Assembly (NCBI RefSeq): GCF_030269925.1
Contig: NC_085107.1
Span: forward strand, 8,308,001 to 8,372,000
Direction of reading: 5' to 3'
Length of the DNA stretch: 64,000 nt
DNA from: Bombyx mori
Lineage: Eukaryota; Arthropoda; Insecta; Lepidoptera; Bombycidae
Both the position numbers and the translations under genes were made by a program. How positions within the stretch are numbered: the first letter of the stretch is position 1; each line of letters opens with the position of its first letter. Positions 46,986-59,055 of the stretch are shown piece after piece. The notes under the pieces are model-generated. The model was given only the letters and a program-made list of their open reading frames with translations, made no database searches and was not told the DNA's origin.

Positions 46986-47112
46986 GTAACTGTACTGAGA
47001 CCTTAGAACTTATATCTCAAGCTGGGTGGCGCATTTACGTTGTACCTACATGTCTATGTGCTCCAGTAACCACTTAACATAGGTAAGCGGACGTACTCAG
47101 CGTCCATCTAAT
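46986..47112 (+). mobile_element. Bm1 SINE fragment
   Basis: The body segment GTACTGAGACCTTAGAACTT to AACCACTTAACATAGG, with a 4-bp insertion (CTAC) after TTGTAC. Both ends of the SINE are missing. Confidence 0.75.
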
Positions 47113-47605
47113 GTTAGTGGTTGAATATAAATGATATAAAGATAAATATGTAGAATAAGATTATTTCTGAAAATAACAAAATCATTCTCTATTGCAATAG
47201 CCCGACAGAGCTGCTTTTATATGAATAATCTCATCTCTCATACTCTAATATCGAACAGTAATATAAAAAAGTAAATTAATAAGAGCATCTGCTTGTTAAC
47301 TGTCTTTTAAAATATTAATTGTGTTTTGGTGTGCAATAAAGTGTAATCTCTCTCTCTCTTTTTAAATTAAAAAAGTGTTTTAATGAACCAATACGTATAT
47401 GTTCCTTCTAACTAATCATTATATTGTAAAAACTGTATGAAAATTCCTTCAATAATTCCAGAAATATGCACGAACAAACAGATAGAAAATATTTCTGACT
47501 GTCTCTACTTTATGCTCTAGCATTCTTCGGTAACTAAAAGAGGGTTATTTTTTTTTTATCTACTACCAAACCGGATTCTACTATCCTCTCGACTAGTACA
47601 CGTAT

Positions 47606-47807
47606 TGACAATAATAGCCCACTGAGTTTCTCGCCGGATCTTCTCAGCGTGTCGCGTTTCGAACCGGTGTTAGATTCTGCGAAGCTGCTCTAGCTAAGGC
47701 CAGTGTTGGCAGCGCCTCCGGTCTGAGCCCCGTGAGCTCACCTACGCGCTAGGCTAACGCTGATATAGCCTCTCAAAGCTATCAGCATGGGAAGAAAGAA
47801 AAAAAAG
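47606..47807 (+). mobile_element. LINE 3' tail (second family)
   Basis: ACTGAGTTTCTCGCCGGATC, TTAGATTCTGCGAAGCTG, GAGCCCCGTGAGCTCACCTA and CTATCAGCATGGGAAGAAAG plus an A-rich end. 5' truncated. Confidence 0.7.
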
Positions 47808-49160
47808 ATAATAACATTTACTTTAGGACTAATATGGAATGCTATATAATGTAACAAATGTGCATGGCATTTTATTTATGAAAATAAAGAAAATAAACGA
47901 ATGCTATGAATTCGTAATACACTCAAAAAAACCTGCTTAAGACTGATTTTAAATTAGTGACTTATGTTAAATATATAAAAACGAAATGCTTAATGCTGAT
48001 TCAAAGGTGTTTTTCTAGTAAATATTGCTTAGAACTACATCATAGCTAAGTCTGCATATTCTAAAGAATGAAATTGATTTTGTTTTGATCTATTTTTTTA
48101 ATAAATATTATTACCATATACTTTAATTATGTACATCAGCTTTATATTGTAGATATTGTCAATGGTTCTTACATGGTCAAGAAGGCAACGTGCTGCTGCT
48201 CTAGCTGCGTCTTCCTAAAGAGCAATCGCTTTTATTTCGATTTATATAATTATAAAGACTAACAAAACATTTATTTTGAAACCACTTTTATTCTAAGTCA
48301 TACTTTTTTTTTTAATTAACAGGCATACTTCTTGAATATTACCTCCTTGGTCCATTTGTAAAAGATGAAAACTTATTTACTATCAATTTATGAATTATTT
48401 AAAAAGAACTCTTTGTTTAGTTTATTTAAATAGTTAACATGTTATACAGATAAGCACTTGATATCATCCTGATATTTAATTAAAGTATTCGTGAAACCGT
48501 AATGTAGAATCTTTTTCGTGATCTGAACCTATTTGTTTTGATACAAATATAGCTATTATTTTCAACGCCTCTTGATATTTGTGCTATATTTTCAGAAACC
48601 AAATCTATTCACGTTCAATATACATACATATTGACTTTGAAATAAAATTTTCCGTACAAGGAAATCATTAATGTTTTCTTATTAATTTATTAACAACAAA
48701 AATATATAAAAAAATAGTTACATCAAATAAATAATAATCTCCGGAAATTATTCAATACCCACACTATTCAAATACACTTATACTTTTAGAATATACAAAA
48801 TTAATTTATTCCAAGGAAGCTTAACAATAAAATAACAATGTGTGACAAGTTAATAACGGATAAACATCATCATATACCTAAACCCTAAATGAGGTCAACA
48901 AAATCATTAAATTCACAGCACAAGGGAAATTTACTGCAATAGACTATTTAGCTTCCTAAATTAGCTGGGTGATGTTTTTAAGAAGAGTTTAAAAAAAATT
49001 TTTAATACCCAAACGAAGCTTAAAACAAGAAAGATAGGGAAGGTTTAGAATATGCGATACGAATTCATTCGTTGGTGTCAATCGCTAGATTCAGGCATCT
49101 GTCAAATATTTTGGGTATGATAGCTGCCGACAATATTATTAAGTTAAAGTATAATAATTA
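47808..49160. other. AT-rich spacer, no gene seen
   Basis: No exon, repeat end or RNA gene recognised. Confidence 0.4.
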
Positions 49161-49405
49161 TTATTTTTATTGCCTAGATGTGTGGACGAGCTCACAGCCT
49201 ACCTGGTGTTGAGTGGTTACTGGAACCCATAGACATCTACAACGTAAATGCGCCACACACCTTGAGATATAAGTTCTAAGGTATCTGTATAGTTACAACG
49301 GCTGCCCCACCATTCAAACCGAAACGCATTACTGCTTCACGGCAGAAATAGGCGGGGTGGTGGTACCTACCCGCGCGGACTCACAAGAGGTCCTACCACC
49401 AGTAA
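49161..49405 (-). mobile_element. Bm1 SINE, 3' portion
   Basis: The complement of the Bm1 body, from the TTATTGCCTAGATGTG tail to AGGTCCTACCACCAGTAA. It is well preserved and headless. Confidence 0.9.
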
Positions 49406-49429
49406 AATTTCAATAAGGAAAAAATACTG

Positions 49430-49810
49430 TGAAATTTAAGAAAATGTGAAAAAATGACAGTAAAAAGGATACGATAAGAGTTCACATCTTTCCATGAAGA
49501 TTTCTAGCAGCTTTGGAAAAATAAAATACAGGCTACAGCTGCTCTTGAAGCTAATGAAATAACCGGCAGCTCCAATACTAGAAATCCAAATTTTCAATCT
49601 AGGATCAAAACCAATACTGCATTCGTGTAGGGATTTTTTGAAGAAAAAAACATGACAAGATTACATTGCATTCTACTATGTGGAAAACTATCAAAGATGT
49701 AGCAACTATAGCGGTAGAGAACAGCATGACTGTGCCTTGATATTGTTGACATCCAAAGCTCAGAACACCATCAAAGACACAAATTTTCATTCAACTTGTA
49801 TTCATTGTTG
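49430..49810 (-). pseudogene. Possible relic of a small membrane protein (MARVEL-like?)
   Basis: Minus strand from an ATG at 49790 reads MKICVFDGVLSFGCQQYQGT followed by a hydrophobic span. A run of T in the sense strand then appears to shift the frame, after which DPRLKIWISSIGAAGYFISF follows. The spacing of two hydrophobic segments and the LKIW...GAAGYF pattern vaguely recall insect MARVEL-type four-span proteins. The frame break and lack of splice sites suggest a pseudogene. The family is a guess. Confidence 0.2.
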
Positions 49811-50154
49811 TTGAAATGTGGAATAGCACAGCTATAGTTGTAAAGGTCAATGCAATAAAATTCAAATGCTTGAAAAATAAGAATTAATTCACATAACAAC
49901 ACTAACCGACAAGGTGCTAAGTGACTCGTTTTTTTTTTATTACAAATAATTAAGTTACCCTTCCATTAAGATCTCGAGGTGCATACATTTTGTTTCCAGA
50001 GAAAAAAATGTTTTATTAATACACTTTCGTTTCTTTGTAATTAAAATTATATAGTAACAGGTTGAAATGAAGATATCATCGAAATATTTAAATGTGTTGC
50101 AATGTACACAAGACTTTGCGTACAAACAGTACTAAATTAGCATACTTGCGTGCT

Positions 50155-50442
50155 TTAAAATTCTAGATCCCCAACCGGATGCCTGATACCTAGACTGAAA
50201 TGGCAAGTTTGTAAATTATAATTTCGTCTACAAATACGCAGATCAGGTTCACGTCGGTGCGGCCGTGACTCTGTTGTTTCCTGATGACCTTGCTTTTGGT
50301 GCAATCTTCTAGTTAATTTCTTATCCTTGGTTGTGCATTTAGCTCTTCGTTCTGTTATGATACTCACTGTCCCGAAACTAAAGTCCAGTTCGAAAGTACC
50401 AAGTATATTTACGATAGAACTCATTGCCAAAAAGAAATATAC
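50155..50442 (-). CDS. Hypothetical exon, unknown product
   Basis: After a good acceptor (CTTATTTCACAG) the minus strand is open for 95 codons to a TAA. It includes an ATG at 50424, a hydrophobic start (VYFFLAMSSIVNILG) and then a basic, polar region with KKLTRR and HRREPDLRICRRN and three cysteines. The local base composition is richer than the flanks. It could be a terminal exon of a small secreted protein or a decayed element. No family recognised and no upstream exon found. Confidence 0.25.
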   Translation of the reverse strand, partial: VYFFLAMSSIVNILGTFELDFSFGTVSIITERRAKCTTKDKKLTRRLHQKQGHQETTESRPHRREPDLRICRRNYNLQTCHFSLGIRHPVGDLEF

Positions 50443-52000
50443 CTGTGAAATAAGAGGATAATAACTGAAATTAACCAGGTAATTGCCATTTTGAGAAAAT
50501 AAACAGGTACGGAATTCCTATTTTATCTAACACGTCCTTGAACTCGTTACGTCGTGATGGTGATTCAGGATGCTAGACAGGATTTCCTATTATGAATAAA
50601 TGCTCTTATTCTATCATAATGTTAATTTATATAGAGTATTTGTTATTGGACAGTGTTATATTAAATATGTCGTAGTTTATCGGTATCTGTCGTTAATATA
50701 TGTATTTTTTTTAAATTTACTATTGTTTACTTTATCCCCGCACGTAAAACTTACATTACCAAAGATAAAAATTGTGTCTGGTAATCTTTCTACGTATGTT
50801 TTTATTGTTTCATAATTCACAATTAATACTGACGTAAAGAATGAAGACATTTAATAGGACCCGAAGACAATTTAAAACACATGAATATAGACGTCAAATT
50901 TCATTATTTACCGGTGTTTTCGTTAAATAAAATGAATAAACTTTTCGGAGTCCGAACATGCTCGGACTATTGTTTTATTTGTACTACAATGTTGAGTGCA
51001 GTACATATTTTTTACAATGGTTTGATTTGGTAATCTATTCAAATAAATATAAGATTTTTCACCGAAATACTAAAATATAAAAATAAAAAATTTCAAAACA
51101 CAAAGATACAGATTGATGAAAAATGTAACAAATTTGGAAAATTAGAACAGTTTTTACTATAATATTTATCATCATTAAGTAAAAACGCTTCGTTCGCCTC
51201 AACGGCATCATAAGTTGGACGTGATGCTTACGCAACACCCTGTATATATTAAAATAAACGATCGAAATTCAAACTAAAAAATATTATATATTTTTTGTAT
51301 CAACTATCGTAAATCTATCTTCTTATTCTAATAACAATTAGCGCAGAGAGGCTTGGTCAAGATCTATTATAACCAATTAATAAAATTGTGTATAGTAATT
51401 TTAATGCAAATGAAATAATTTAAAATTATTTAGTATTATGAAGCAGGAACTCACTTTTACTCGCACAACATTATTTAATCCTAATACTTGATTTACAAAT
51501 TATGCGTATGTCTCGGCCTTCCGAATTCAATATGGTTATCAATTTGTGTTTAATATAATAGTATAATATTATATTACTACGGACTCTGAAATTTACCAAA
51601 ATATAGTACGTTTTAGTGGAAACATTTATAGACATTAATTTTTATAGTAAACAATAAAAGTGGATAAAGTATGACTACTGAAGGTCAATTGGCTCCAGAG
51701 ATTTCATAAATAATTCATAATTACAGAAATATGCGTCACACAGCAGATATTTTAATTCTTAACAGTTGTTCAACACTTTATTTATGATCTGTAGGGACAT
51801 AATGGTATGCTTTGTTCTTTTCTGATTGAAACTAAATCGGTAAAAAGTTAGGCTTTTCAATATTTCCTATTCCTTAGCTTTTCCCCTCTGTTGACGAACT
51901 CTTATCACTCTCAATTGGATTGTTTATGAAACAAAATTGTATTTTTTTCTATCCAATAATGGCATCGTGCTGCTTTTACAATTATACTCAGAGAGTTGAA
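50443..52000. other. AT-rich spacer, no gene seen
   Basis: Nothing recognised except a short transposon-like word near 51220 (GACGTGATGCTTACGCAACA followed by CCCTGTATA), which resembles a DNA-transposon end without a visible partner. Confidence 0.35.
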
Positions 52001-52457
52001 GTCGTCGTGGCCTAAAAGGATAAGACGTCCGGTGCATTCGTATGTAGCGATGCACCGGTGTTCGAATCCCGCAGGCGGGTACCAATTTTTCTAATCAAAT
52101 ACGTACTCAACAAATTTAATGTTCACGATTGACTTCCACGGTGAAGGAATAACACCGTGCAATAAAAATTAAACCCGCAAAATTATAATTTGCGTAATTA
52201 CTGGTGGTAGGACCTCTTGTGAGTCCGCACGGGTAGGTACCACCGCCCCGCCTATTTCTGCCGTGAAGCAGTAATGCGTTTCGGTTTGAAGGGTGGGGCA
52301 GCCGTTGTGACTATACTGAGACCATAGAACTATATCTCAAGGTGTGTGGCGCATTTACGTTGTAGATGTCTATGGGCTCCAGTAACCACTTAACACCAGG
52401 TGGGCTGTGAGCTCGTCCACACATCTAAGCAATAAAAAAAAAAAAAAAAAAAAAAAA
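52001..52457 (+). mobile_element. Bm1 SINE, full length
   Basis: The most complete copy. The tRNA-derived head GTCGTCGTGGCCTAAAAGGA carries an A-box-like TGGCCTAAAAGG, and a B box GTGTTCGAATCCC follows. Then come the middle region, the body and AAGCAATAA with a 25-bp A tail. Intact internal promoter boxes mean RNA polymerase III could in principle transcribe it. No clean target duplication was identified. Confidence 0.95.
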
Positions 52458-52605
52458 GAGCTGATGAAGTCATTCGTTGTTCCATTTGCTTTCTTTTTTT
52501 TTTACTTTTCCTAATTTATTTGACTTAATTTTTGCTTTTCAGAATAATTCGATTGAAAATATTGAAGATTTTTGGGTACGTTTTTCGCGCTATAATGGTG
52601 TCTTT

Positions 52606-52690
52606 ATTTTTTATTGCATAGATGGGTGAACGATATTTCATCCCACCTGGTATTAAGTAGATAACAGAAACATTACAAATCACAATCCTT
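52606..52690 (-). repeat. Degenerate Bm1 tail
   Basis: TTATTGCATAGATGGGTGAA followed by CCCACCTGGTATTAAGTAGA matches the complement of the Bm1 3' end with many changes. Confidence 0.5.
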
Positions 52691-52979
52691 TTTGGCCGTC
52701 TACTTACTTTTATGTCTATTTTTACAAGTTCACAAGGGTTCGGATAACATAAGATGAAGGCCATTTCCAGCCAACCTTAGGAATTGAAGTAGGTTAAAAT
52801 CTCAATTGCACAATACTAGTAGCTTATAGGTAAATTTATCACAATTTTATAGAATATGCCCTATTTGTTTTCTTGTCTTTTATACACGATACTATACTTT
52901 TATTGTTGAGCCGTTCGTGTCTACAATACTGGTACATTTATCATTCGAAAACAATTATACATGCCACAAGATTCGAGCT

Positions 52980-53346
52980 TTTTTTTATGATTAAAAGATT
53001 ACTGGTGGCCCGGAGGCCTTTCGCCACGACAGGTGGGCGAGCAAAGGCTCAGCCAGCCAAAAGGGGTGGGATTTGCTAATAGCTGCCTGAGCACCTCCAA
53101 AGGAGACCTAACAACTCAAGAGCAATTGCTTCGCGAATGAATCTACTACCAGATCGGAATCACGACCCGCTGAGAAGATCCGGCGAGACATTCAGCGGGC
53201 TGATGCATGGGTTAGGTTGCACGTCGACCTCTTTGTTGAGTTCGACGAGTACGGTTATCGGGGTTCCTAAGCCTGCTCCTAGTGTTAGAGCTGAAGGCAT
53301 CTAATGCAAAGGTTATTAGATCTGATGGATCCGTAAGGACGTGTGG
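52980..53346 (-). mobile_element. 5'-truncated Jockey-like LINE with target duplication
   Basis: Collinear with 21976-22350 of the larger LINE: T run, ATGATTAAAAGATTACTGG, 3' UTR and the last codons of ORF2, truncated at GGACGTGTGG. It is flanked by AGATTCGAGCT (52969-52979) and AGATTCAAGCT (53347-53357), an 11-bp duplication with one mismatch, showing integration by target-primed reverse transcription. Confidence 0.92.
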
Positions 53347-53357
53347 AGATTCAAGCT

Positions 53358-54326
53358 ACCGCTTAATCGTATCCTTTAGTACGACTATACTGAGCATCTA
53401 ATTTAATAGACCATGAACACTTATTGCGTCTCATAGTAACACGAATGACCGATGATTATGTGAATCATTATTTTCATAAACTCATCATTCGTAAGTTTGT
53501 TTTTTACTAAAGCGTATTTAAACGTTAATTTTATTTGTGTAATCATAATCAAGCACTAATCGTAAATCCGCGTCATTTAGTGCGGTTGATTTGTTGAAGG
53601 ATTATTAAATTTTTAACGAAGTCATTGCGGTCTGCACGACATATTATATTGGGTACGTGGTTTTTTTTTTGTAGTCAACGTTTTTTTTTTTTAAATCTTG
53701 TTATTTTGAAGGACCCGAGGTATATGTACTTGAGACTTACGTACATCGAATGGCGGGACCGGTAGCGGTTTACATATTTTGTATACGTCCAATATAGCTC
53801 CCGTAATCTATAGACATCGACAATGTTCATCACGAAATATAGAAAATTGCATTCAATCATACGTATAAATCGATTTTTCTTTAATAATTACATCATTATC
53901 TAATTTAATTGTGATCAAACTTAATAGGGAATGAACAAAAATTATCAGATACAAATATTTTCAGATCTTAAATTATATGAATAAGTATGTCCTAAGTTCA
54001 TAATATAAATAGACAACATAGTCAATATACAAAGTGATGTGGGTCAACAACCCAGGCGATGATATCTCAATCTGTTGGTGCGACGAGGAACTGCATTCAA
54101 TGGCCGAAAGCGTGAGTAACTCTGTAATAACACAATATACCAGTTTACTTTCAAACAATAGCCTCTCGCAAACACATCGACCAATATTATTACAATGCAT
54201 CTCATTAACATGATTTTCCAACGGCTTCGACCGGAAGAACGGACAACTAGAAATTGCAGTGGAAAATCATTGTGTATTCAAAAGAACAAATTCGGTATGG
54301 ATGCTTTCGGGATCTTTTATTCTATA
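53358..54326. other. Spacer, no gene seen
   Basis: No exon recognised. Short open frames on both strands near 53973-54230 have no motif support. Confidence 0.4.
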
Positions 54327-54591
54327 CTAGCTGACCCGGCAGACTTCGTAGTACCTCAATCGATAAATAAAATACCTAAGCTTTTGTATAAAATAAACTT
54401 AAAACACACACCAAAGGAAAAACAATATTGTTATTTTTATTTAATTCGGAGCATTTTCATATTTATCTACTTTTTAAGCCTTCTCTGGACTTCCACAAAC
54501 AATTCAAGACCAAAATTAGCCGAATCGATCCAGCCGTTCTCGAGTTTTAGCGAGACTAACGAACAGCAATATATTTTTATATATATATAGA
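54327..54591 (-). mobile_element. Helitron-like short repeat
   Basis: Minus strand starts TCTATATATATATAAAAATA and ends TCTGCCGGGTCAGCTAG, inserted between A and T. The CTAGCTGACCCGGC end and TTCTCGAGTTTTAGCGAGAC interior are a common insect repeat type. The 3' hairpin is not clear, so the Helitron assignment is tentative. Confidence 0.5.
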
Positions 54592-54614
54592 TATTGCGTG
54601 GACTAGTGATCGAC

Positions 54615-54725
54615 TTCAGGGGCCATCTGGAGTTAATTGGTTACCGTAGCCTATAGATATCACAACGTTAAGGCTGACACACCCACCTTGAGACTTGAAG
54701 TCTTTGTCTCAATTACTTAGTAATT
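54615..54725 (-). repeat. Degenerate Bm1-type fragment
   Basis: GGGGCCATCTGGAGTTAATT, GTAGCCTATAGATATCACAA and CACACCCACCTTGAGACTTG follow the order of the Bm1 3' half on the minus strand, heavily substituted. Confidence 0.5.
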
Positions 54726-55120
54726 ATGCAAGTAAAATAATTCGACCACTAACTAGCACAGTCGCGTCACTTGACACGAATGCACCAGGATTTTTCCTCC
54801 AGCTCGCGACACCATAAGATGGGGGTCTATTGTATAATAATATAAACATATTTTGTCGCAACGAACATGTTTTCGTTCAAAGCGTTATTCTGACCAAAAA
54901 TTTCTTTATGCTCTCAGAACTCTTGAAACATTTATTTATTTCAATTGTTGCATTCATATTCATCAACAATTTGAACTCTCGAACTGTATACTGAATACTT
55001 CTCTCTCAAATTAATAACAATTTCTCAGACATTTCAGTAATTAATTCGTTGATAAAAGAAAGTTGAGAATCATACTCCAAGCAAATTGAGTGCTCCGTAA
55101 AGGTCTTAACCCTCAATATT

Positions 55121-55335
55121 TTTTTCCTACCTATGCTGATAGCTTTGAAAGGCTATTTCAGCGTAACCTTAACTAGTAGGTGAGCTCACAGGGCTCAAAC
55201 CTGACGACGTTGCTAACACGAACCCTAGCAAGAGCCGTGCTTCGCAGAATCTACCACCGGATCGGAAACGCGACCCACTGAGAAGAACCGGCGAAAAACT
55301 CAGTGGGCTGACCCACAGCACTGAGGAACACGATG
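55121..55335 (-). mobile_element. LINE 3' tail (second family)
   Basis: Minus-strand relative of 38766-39050: T-rich end, CTATGCTGATAGCTTTGAAA, TAGGTGAGCTCACAGGGCTC, GCTTCGCAGAATCTACCACC and AACTCAGTGGGCTG. 5' truncated. Confidence 0.7.
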
Positions 55336-55622
55336 CAAGGAGAATGAAAGAAAGTAAAACACTATAATAATCTATTCTTAAACTTCACATTTAATTTAAT
55401 TCATATAAACGACTTAAACATACATAATATACAGAGAAACATAATTATGTTAATTTACGGAGTACAATCAACAAAGTACTATCACATTTAGCCTACAATT
55501 AAATAAGGCAATAAAACGATTGCGAAACACAAACACGCTGCCAGCTCAGAACTTGGTTGTGCAAAGACAAAAATGTCTTTATTCGTTGGAGTTGTCCATA
55601 ATTACATCTTTATTTTATTATA

Positions 55623-56037
55623 TCTATATATTAATACGTGAAGCAAAAACTTTGTATTCCTTTTTACGAAAATTGCGCGGACGGAGGAGTATGAAATTTT
55701 TCACACTTATAGAGAATATAGAGAAGAAGTGCACAATGCTAATATTTTTTTAAAATTATGCATAAAAGATACATTAAATCAATAAAGAAAACATTACACA
55801 CACTACATACCATGTATTTGACGCACACACGCATGCATACTATTTATTGTCAAACTTTTGTTCTTGACGTCTGTTGTCAAATTGAGAATAGAATATGGTT
55901 TGTCTTTGTTAATATTTTTTATAGTGTGGTCTTGGCGAAATTTGTGATTATAGAAGTATAAAATACAATCATAATGGTGTACAAACTTACAATTCCAATT
56001 AATTATAGTCGAATTTCGACTACTGCGGGACCTCTAG
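55623..56037 (+). mobile_element. Non-autonomous Helitron, copy C
   Basis: TCTATATATTAATACGTGAA to the GTCGAATTTCGAC hairpin and GCGGGACCTCTAG. It is flanked by A on the left and T on the right and lies in the same orientation as copies B and E. Confidence 0.88.
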
Positions 56038-56247
56038 TTATTATTATTTATCAAATTTGGCATCGAGACTCGATGTATTCGTATCAAGCGATTCGACTAT
56101 TCCCTTGTTTAATATCCTCCGCAGATATGCACCAACGCTTCCAAGGAAACACGTGCTTAGGTAGTGCACGAATGCCTTCCACCATGATTGAATAATATCT
56201 AGTAGGATGACATTTTGAACTGGCAATTTTGTTTCGAATTTGCTTTA

Positions 56248-56400
56248 TTACTGGTAGCTCGTTGAGGTAGATACCATGATCCTGCCTGTTTTGCTGTAAT
56301 TATGCTTTCTGGTTTGAAGCGTGGGGTCTAACTGTTTTACAGTGCAACTGAGATTTAAAACTCTCAAAAAAGGTGACGGCATTCACGTTGCGATACGGTT
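56248..56400 (+). repeat. Degenerate Bm1-type fragment
   Basis: TACTGGTAGCTCGTTGAGG, TTTCTGGTTTGAAGCGTGGG and GGTGACGGCATTCACGTTGC keep the order of the Bm1 body with strong divergence. Confidence 0.45.
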
Positions 56401-57415
56401 TCGGTAAGCGCCAGGCCGATCGAAGAAATAAACAAAAATAAACAAAAACAAGAAACTTTTTTTTTTTTTGTAATAATAGTTGAAAAAAATCTTGTTCGCC
56501 GGCCGTCTGCATAAATCTACCTGTTTAAACGTAAAGGTCACGCACGCCGGGTAATTATAGTCATGATTTCTAAAATAATTATTTATAATATTGAAATTTA
56601 TTGACAATTATTAATTATTATTTGTGTAATGTAAAACGGTTTTCTTTGTAAAATGTCTATACCGCGTAACAATTAAAACGGATTCCGTAGGGCTATCGTG
56701 AGGATTCTTAGTTTCGCAAGGCTGCCCTATCGCTCGTCACGAACACAACTAACCATAACAATAGTCCAAGCTTGCTCATTACGTCAAGATACCCTTTTTT
56801 CGCACGACATCAAAATTCAATTTATTACGAAATCAACCTTCGCTCTTCGTAAATTAGCGCGAAGCTAAAGTCGAGACTTTTTATAGAAGAACAAAAAAAA
56901 AAAAACGGTGGTACACTTTACTAGGTTTGTCGCCGTGACGCCGTCAAATAACGTTCTAGAACGTTTTCATACATAACTATTCTTTGTTTTTGTTCAGAGG
57001 TAATTCGCGCTCTAATTTGACATAGCGAACGTTACGCTCGGACTGCGTTAAATTGAAAACACTTCTTTTGATACCGGTTAAAGATGAGAAACAGCTCAAT
57101 GTCACGCTATAAATTGCCTAATTTTAAATGATCAATTGAATCTGACATAATTAAAACAATTATTTAAGACATTATAGTATGATCTCGTGAGCAATTGAAC
57201 CTAACATATTATTATTCAGCGTTGCGTGATGGTACCTACGATTATTTCAGCGCTAAGTAAACAATATTATTTAAACAATGATTAATTAACGAACACTGGA
57301 TTAATGAAACTGGCTCGACTGGTTTTAAATTAGGTACTAACTGTAAATGAAGTTGTTATTTGTAAATAAGCAACAAAAAGTGCTCCATATCAGTGTTTAG
57401 GTTCGGTTCCTATAA
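56401..57415. other. Spacer, no gene seen
   Basis: No exon or repeat end recognised. A patch near 56690-56900 is slightly GC-richer. Confidence 0.35.
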
Positions 57416-57691
57416 TTAATTAGTTATGGGATTGAAGGCCACCAGGAAATTGTCGCGAATTTCTTCCATTAGTGATTCATGTAGTTGATATCGACTTTGT
57501 TCGTCGAACTCATTGAGTGCGGTTCGTTAAATTATTTGTTTTCCGGTGATTTCTTGTTGGTTCACGCTGTGGGCGTTTGACGTATATTTGAGCGGAATAA
57601 CCCTATCGAAAACATTATCATTCCGCGAAGACATCATCATAAGTATGTTAATCAGTTCATTAGAGTCCGCAACAGCGAAAATATTCTTTAC
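57416..57691 (-). pseudogene. Interrupted ORF of unknown family
   Basis: Starting at an acceptor-like CTATTTTTCAG, the minus strand reads VKNIFAVADSNELINILMMM and on through VIPLKYTSNAHSVNQQEITG, then a TAA (57529-57527). The same frame then continues for 36 codons including ALNEFDEQSRYQLHESLMEE and IRDNFLVAFNPITN to a second stop at 57416. The amphipathic, Glu/Asp-rich composition on both sides of the first stop suggests one former coding sequence with a nonsense change. It may be a transposase end or a host gene relic. I do not recognise it. Confidence 0.35.
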
Positions 57692-58105
57692 CTGAAAAAT
57701 AGCTCTAATAACGGCTGATATAAAAAAAAAACCTGAGCTCGTAGAACATTTTTTATTAATTTTTTGTTCATTTACCTTACTCATTAAAAAAATAAAAAAC
57801 TACGCAGTTTAGATAGTTTATAAAAGATGATTTCATTCAAATTTCATTGTTTATGTATCTACCAACATTAAGGCTGCGTGCAAATAGAACTGGGCACCAT
57901 CATTCGTTTAATACGGAAATTGACATAAGGTCAGACCACACACAAAATACGCCCTTCTACTAACTCCTACTCAAGAACAGAATTAAATAATAAAATAGAA
58001 AATAAGCTAAGCCCTGCTACTAGGACAAATAGCTGTAACCCAAGGAGAGTGAAATCTCATCACTGCACTTGAGTTGTGGCCTAATAAAATATTGGTGGTA
58101 GGTAA

Positions 58106-58338
58106 TACTGATGGTAGGACCTCTTGTGAATCCACCGCCCTTTCAATTTTTGCCGTGAAGCAGTAATGCGTTTCGGTTTGAAGGGTGGGGCAGCCGTTGT
58201 AACTATACTGAGACCTAAGAACTTATATCTCAAGATGGGTGACGCATTTACGTTATAGATGTCTATGGGTTCCAGTAACCACTTAACACCAGGTGGGCTG
58301 TGTACTCGTCCATCCATAAAAGCAATAAAAAAAAATTT
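58106..58338 (+). mobile_element. Bm1 SINE, 3' portion
   Basis: Starts ACTGATGGTAGGACCTCTTG, lacks the GCACGGGTAGGTACCACC stretch, and ends AGCAATAAAAAAAA. Confidence 0.9.
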
Positions 58339-59055
58339 AAAAATCAAAAAGGCAATACGAATAAAAACTAAAGTCGTTAATTATTGTTTTCATTTTTGTG
58401 AATTATAAACTTTGCCGTCAACGGTTAATACAATTATAATTTATCTTAATAATAAACTGGCCAGCGACAAGGTTATACGAATAAATATAATTAGAATATT
58501 ATGTTGATTGAAATTTGCGAGTCTAAACTACTGCAGGCAGTTGCACACAAAAAAATTGAATTCGTTTTTGGTGCGCAGAGTAAGACAAGTTTTTAGGATT
58601 ACGTATAATGATAAGATACATTTAATGATTTCCGTGCCTGCGCATTACAATAAATAAGCTTATCCAAAAAATTAGAGTATGTTTATTTAAAAAAATATAC
58701 CGTCAAAGATAGGAAACGATGGCGCAATGTTGTAAGGGAGATATGTTCTTGGTAGGTTGAGACCACGACCTTCAGATATGAGGAATCCGAATCGCGTTAA
58801 GAGTATTATTAGCTCAGTGGTCCGAATTTCAGTATAATCACTAACACTTCATTATTATTGATCAGTTTTATTATTGATAGTTTTTTCGTGTAATATTGGG
58901 AAAAAAATGAGCTGTTTCCAAATTTGTTTAAGACATTGGCAACTACAAAACAAAAGAAATCTCTTGACAAACAGAAGCGAGAACGGTACTGAATTATTTT
59001 ATCTTTGCCTATTTACATACTGATTCATAAGGATATTTGATAGTTTTATACAATA
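58339..59055. other. AT-rich spacer, nothing recognised
   Basis: No exon-like sequence or repeat boundary identified. Confidence 0.4.

Noticed and set aside
52001..52085. tRNA gene (B-box GTTCGAATCCC)
   Set aside because: It is the tRNA-derived head of a full-length Bm1 SINE; no cloverleaf with a proper acceptor stem.
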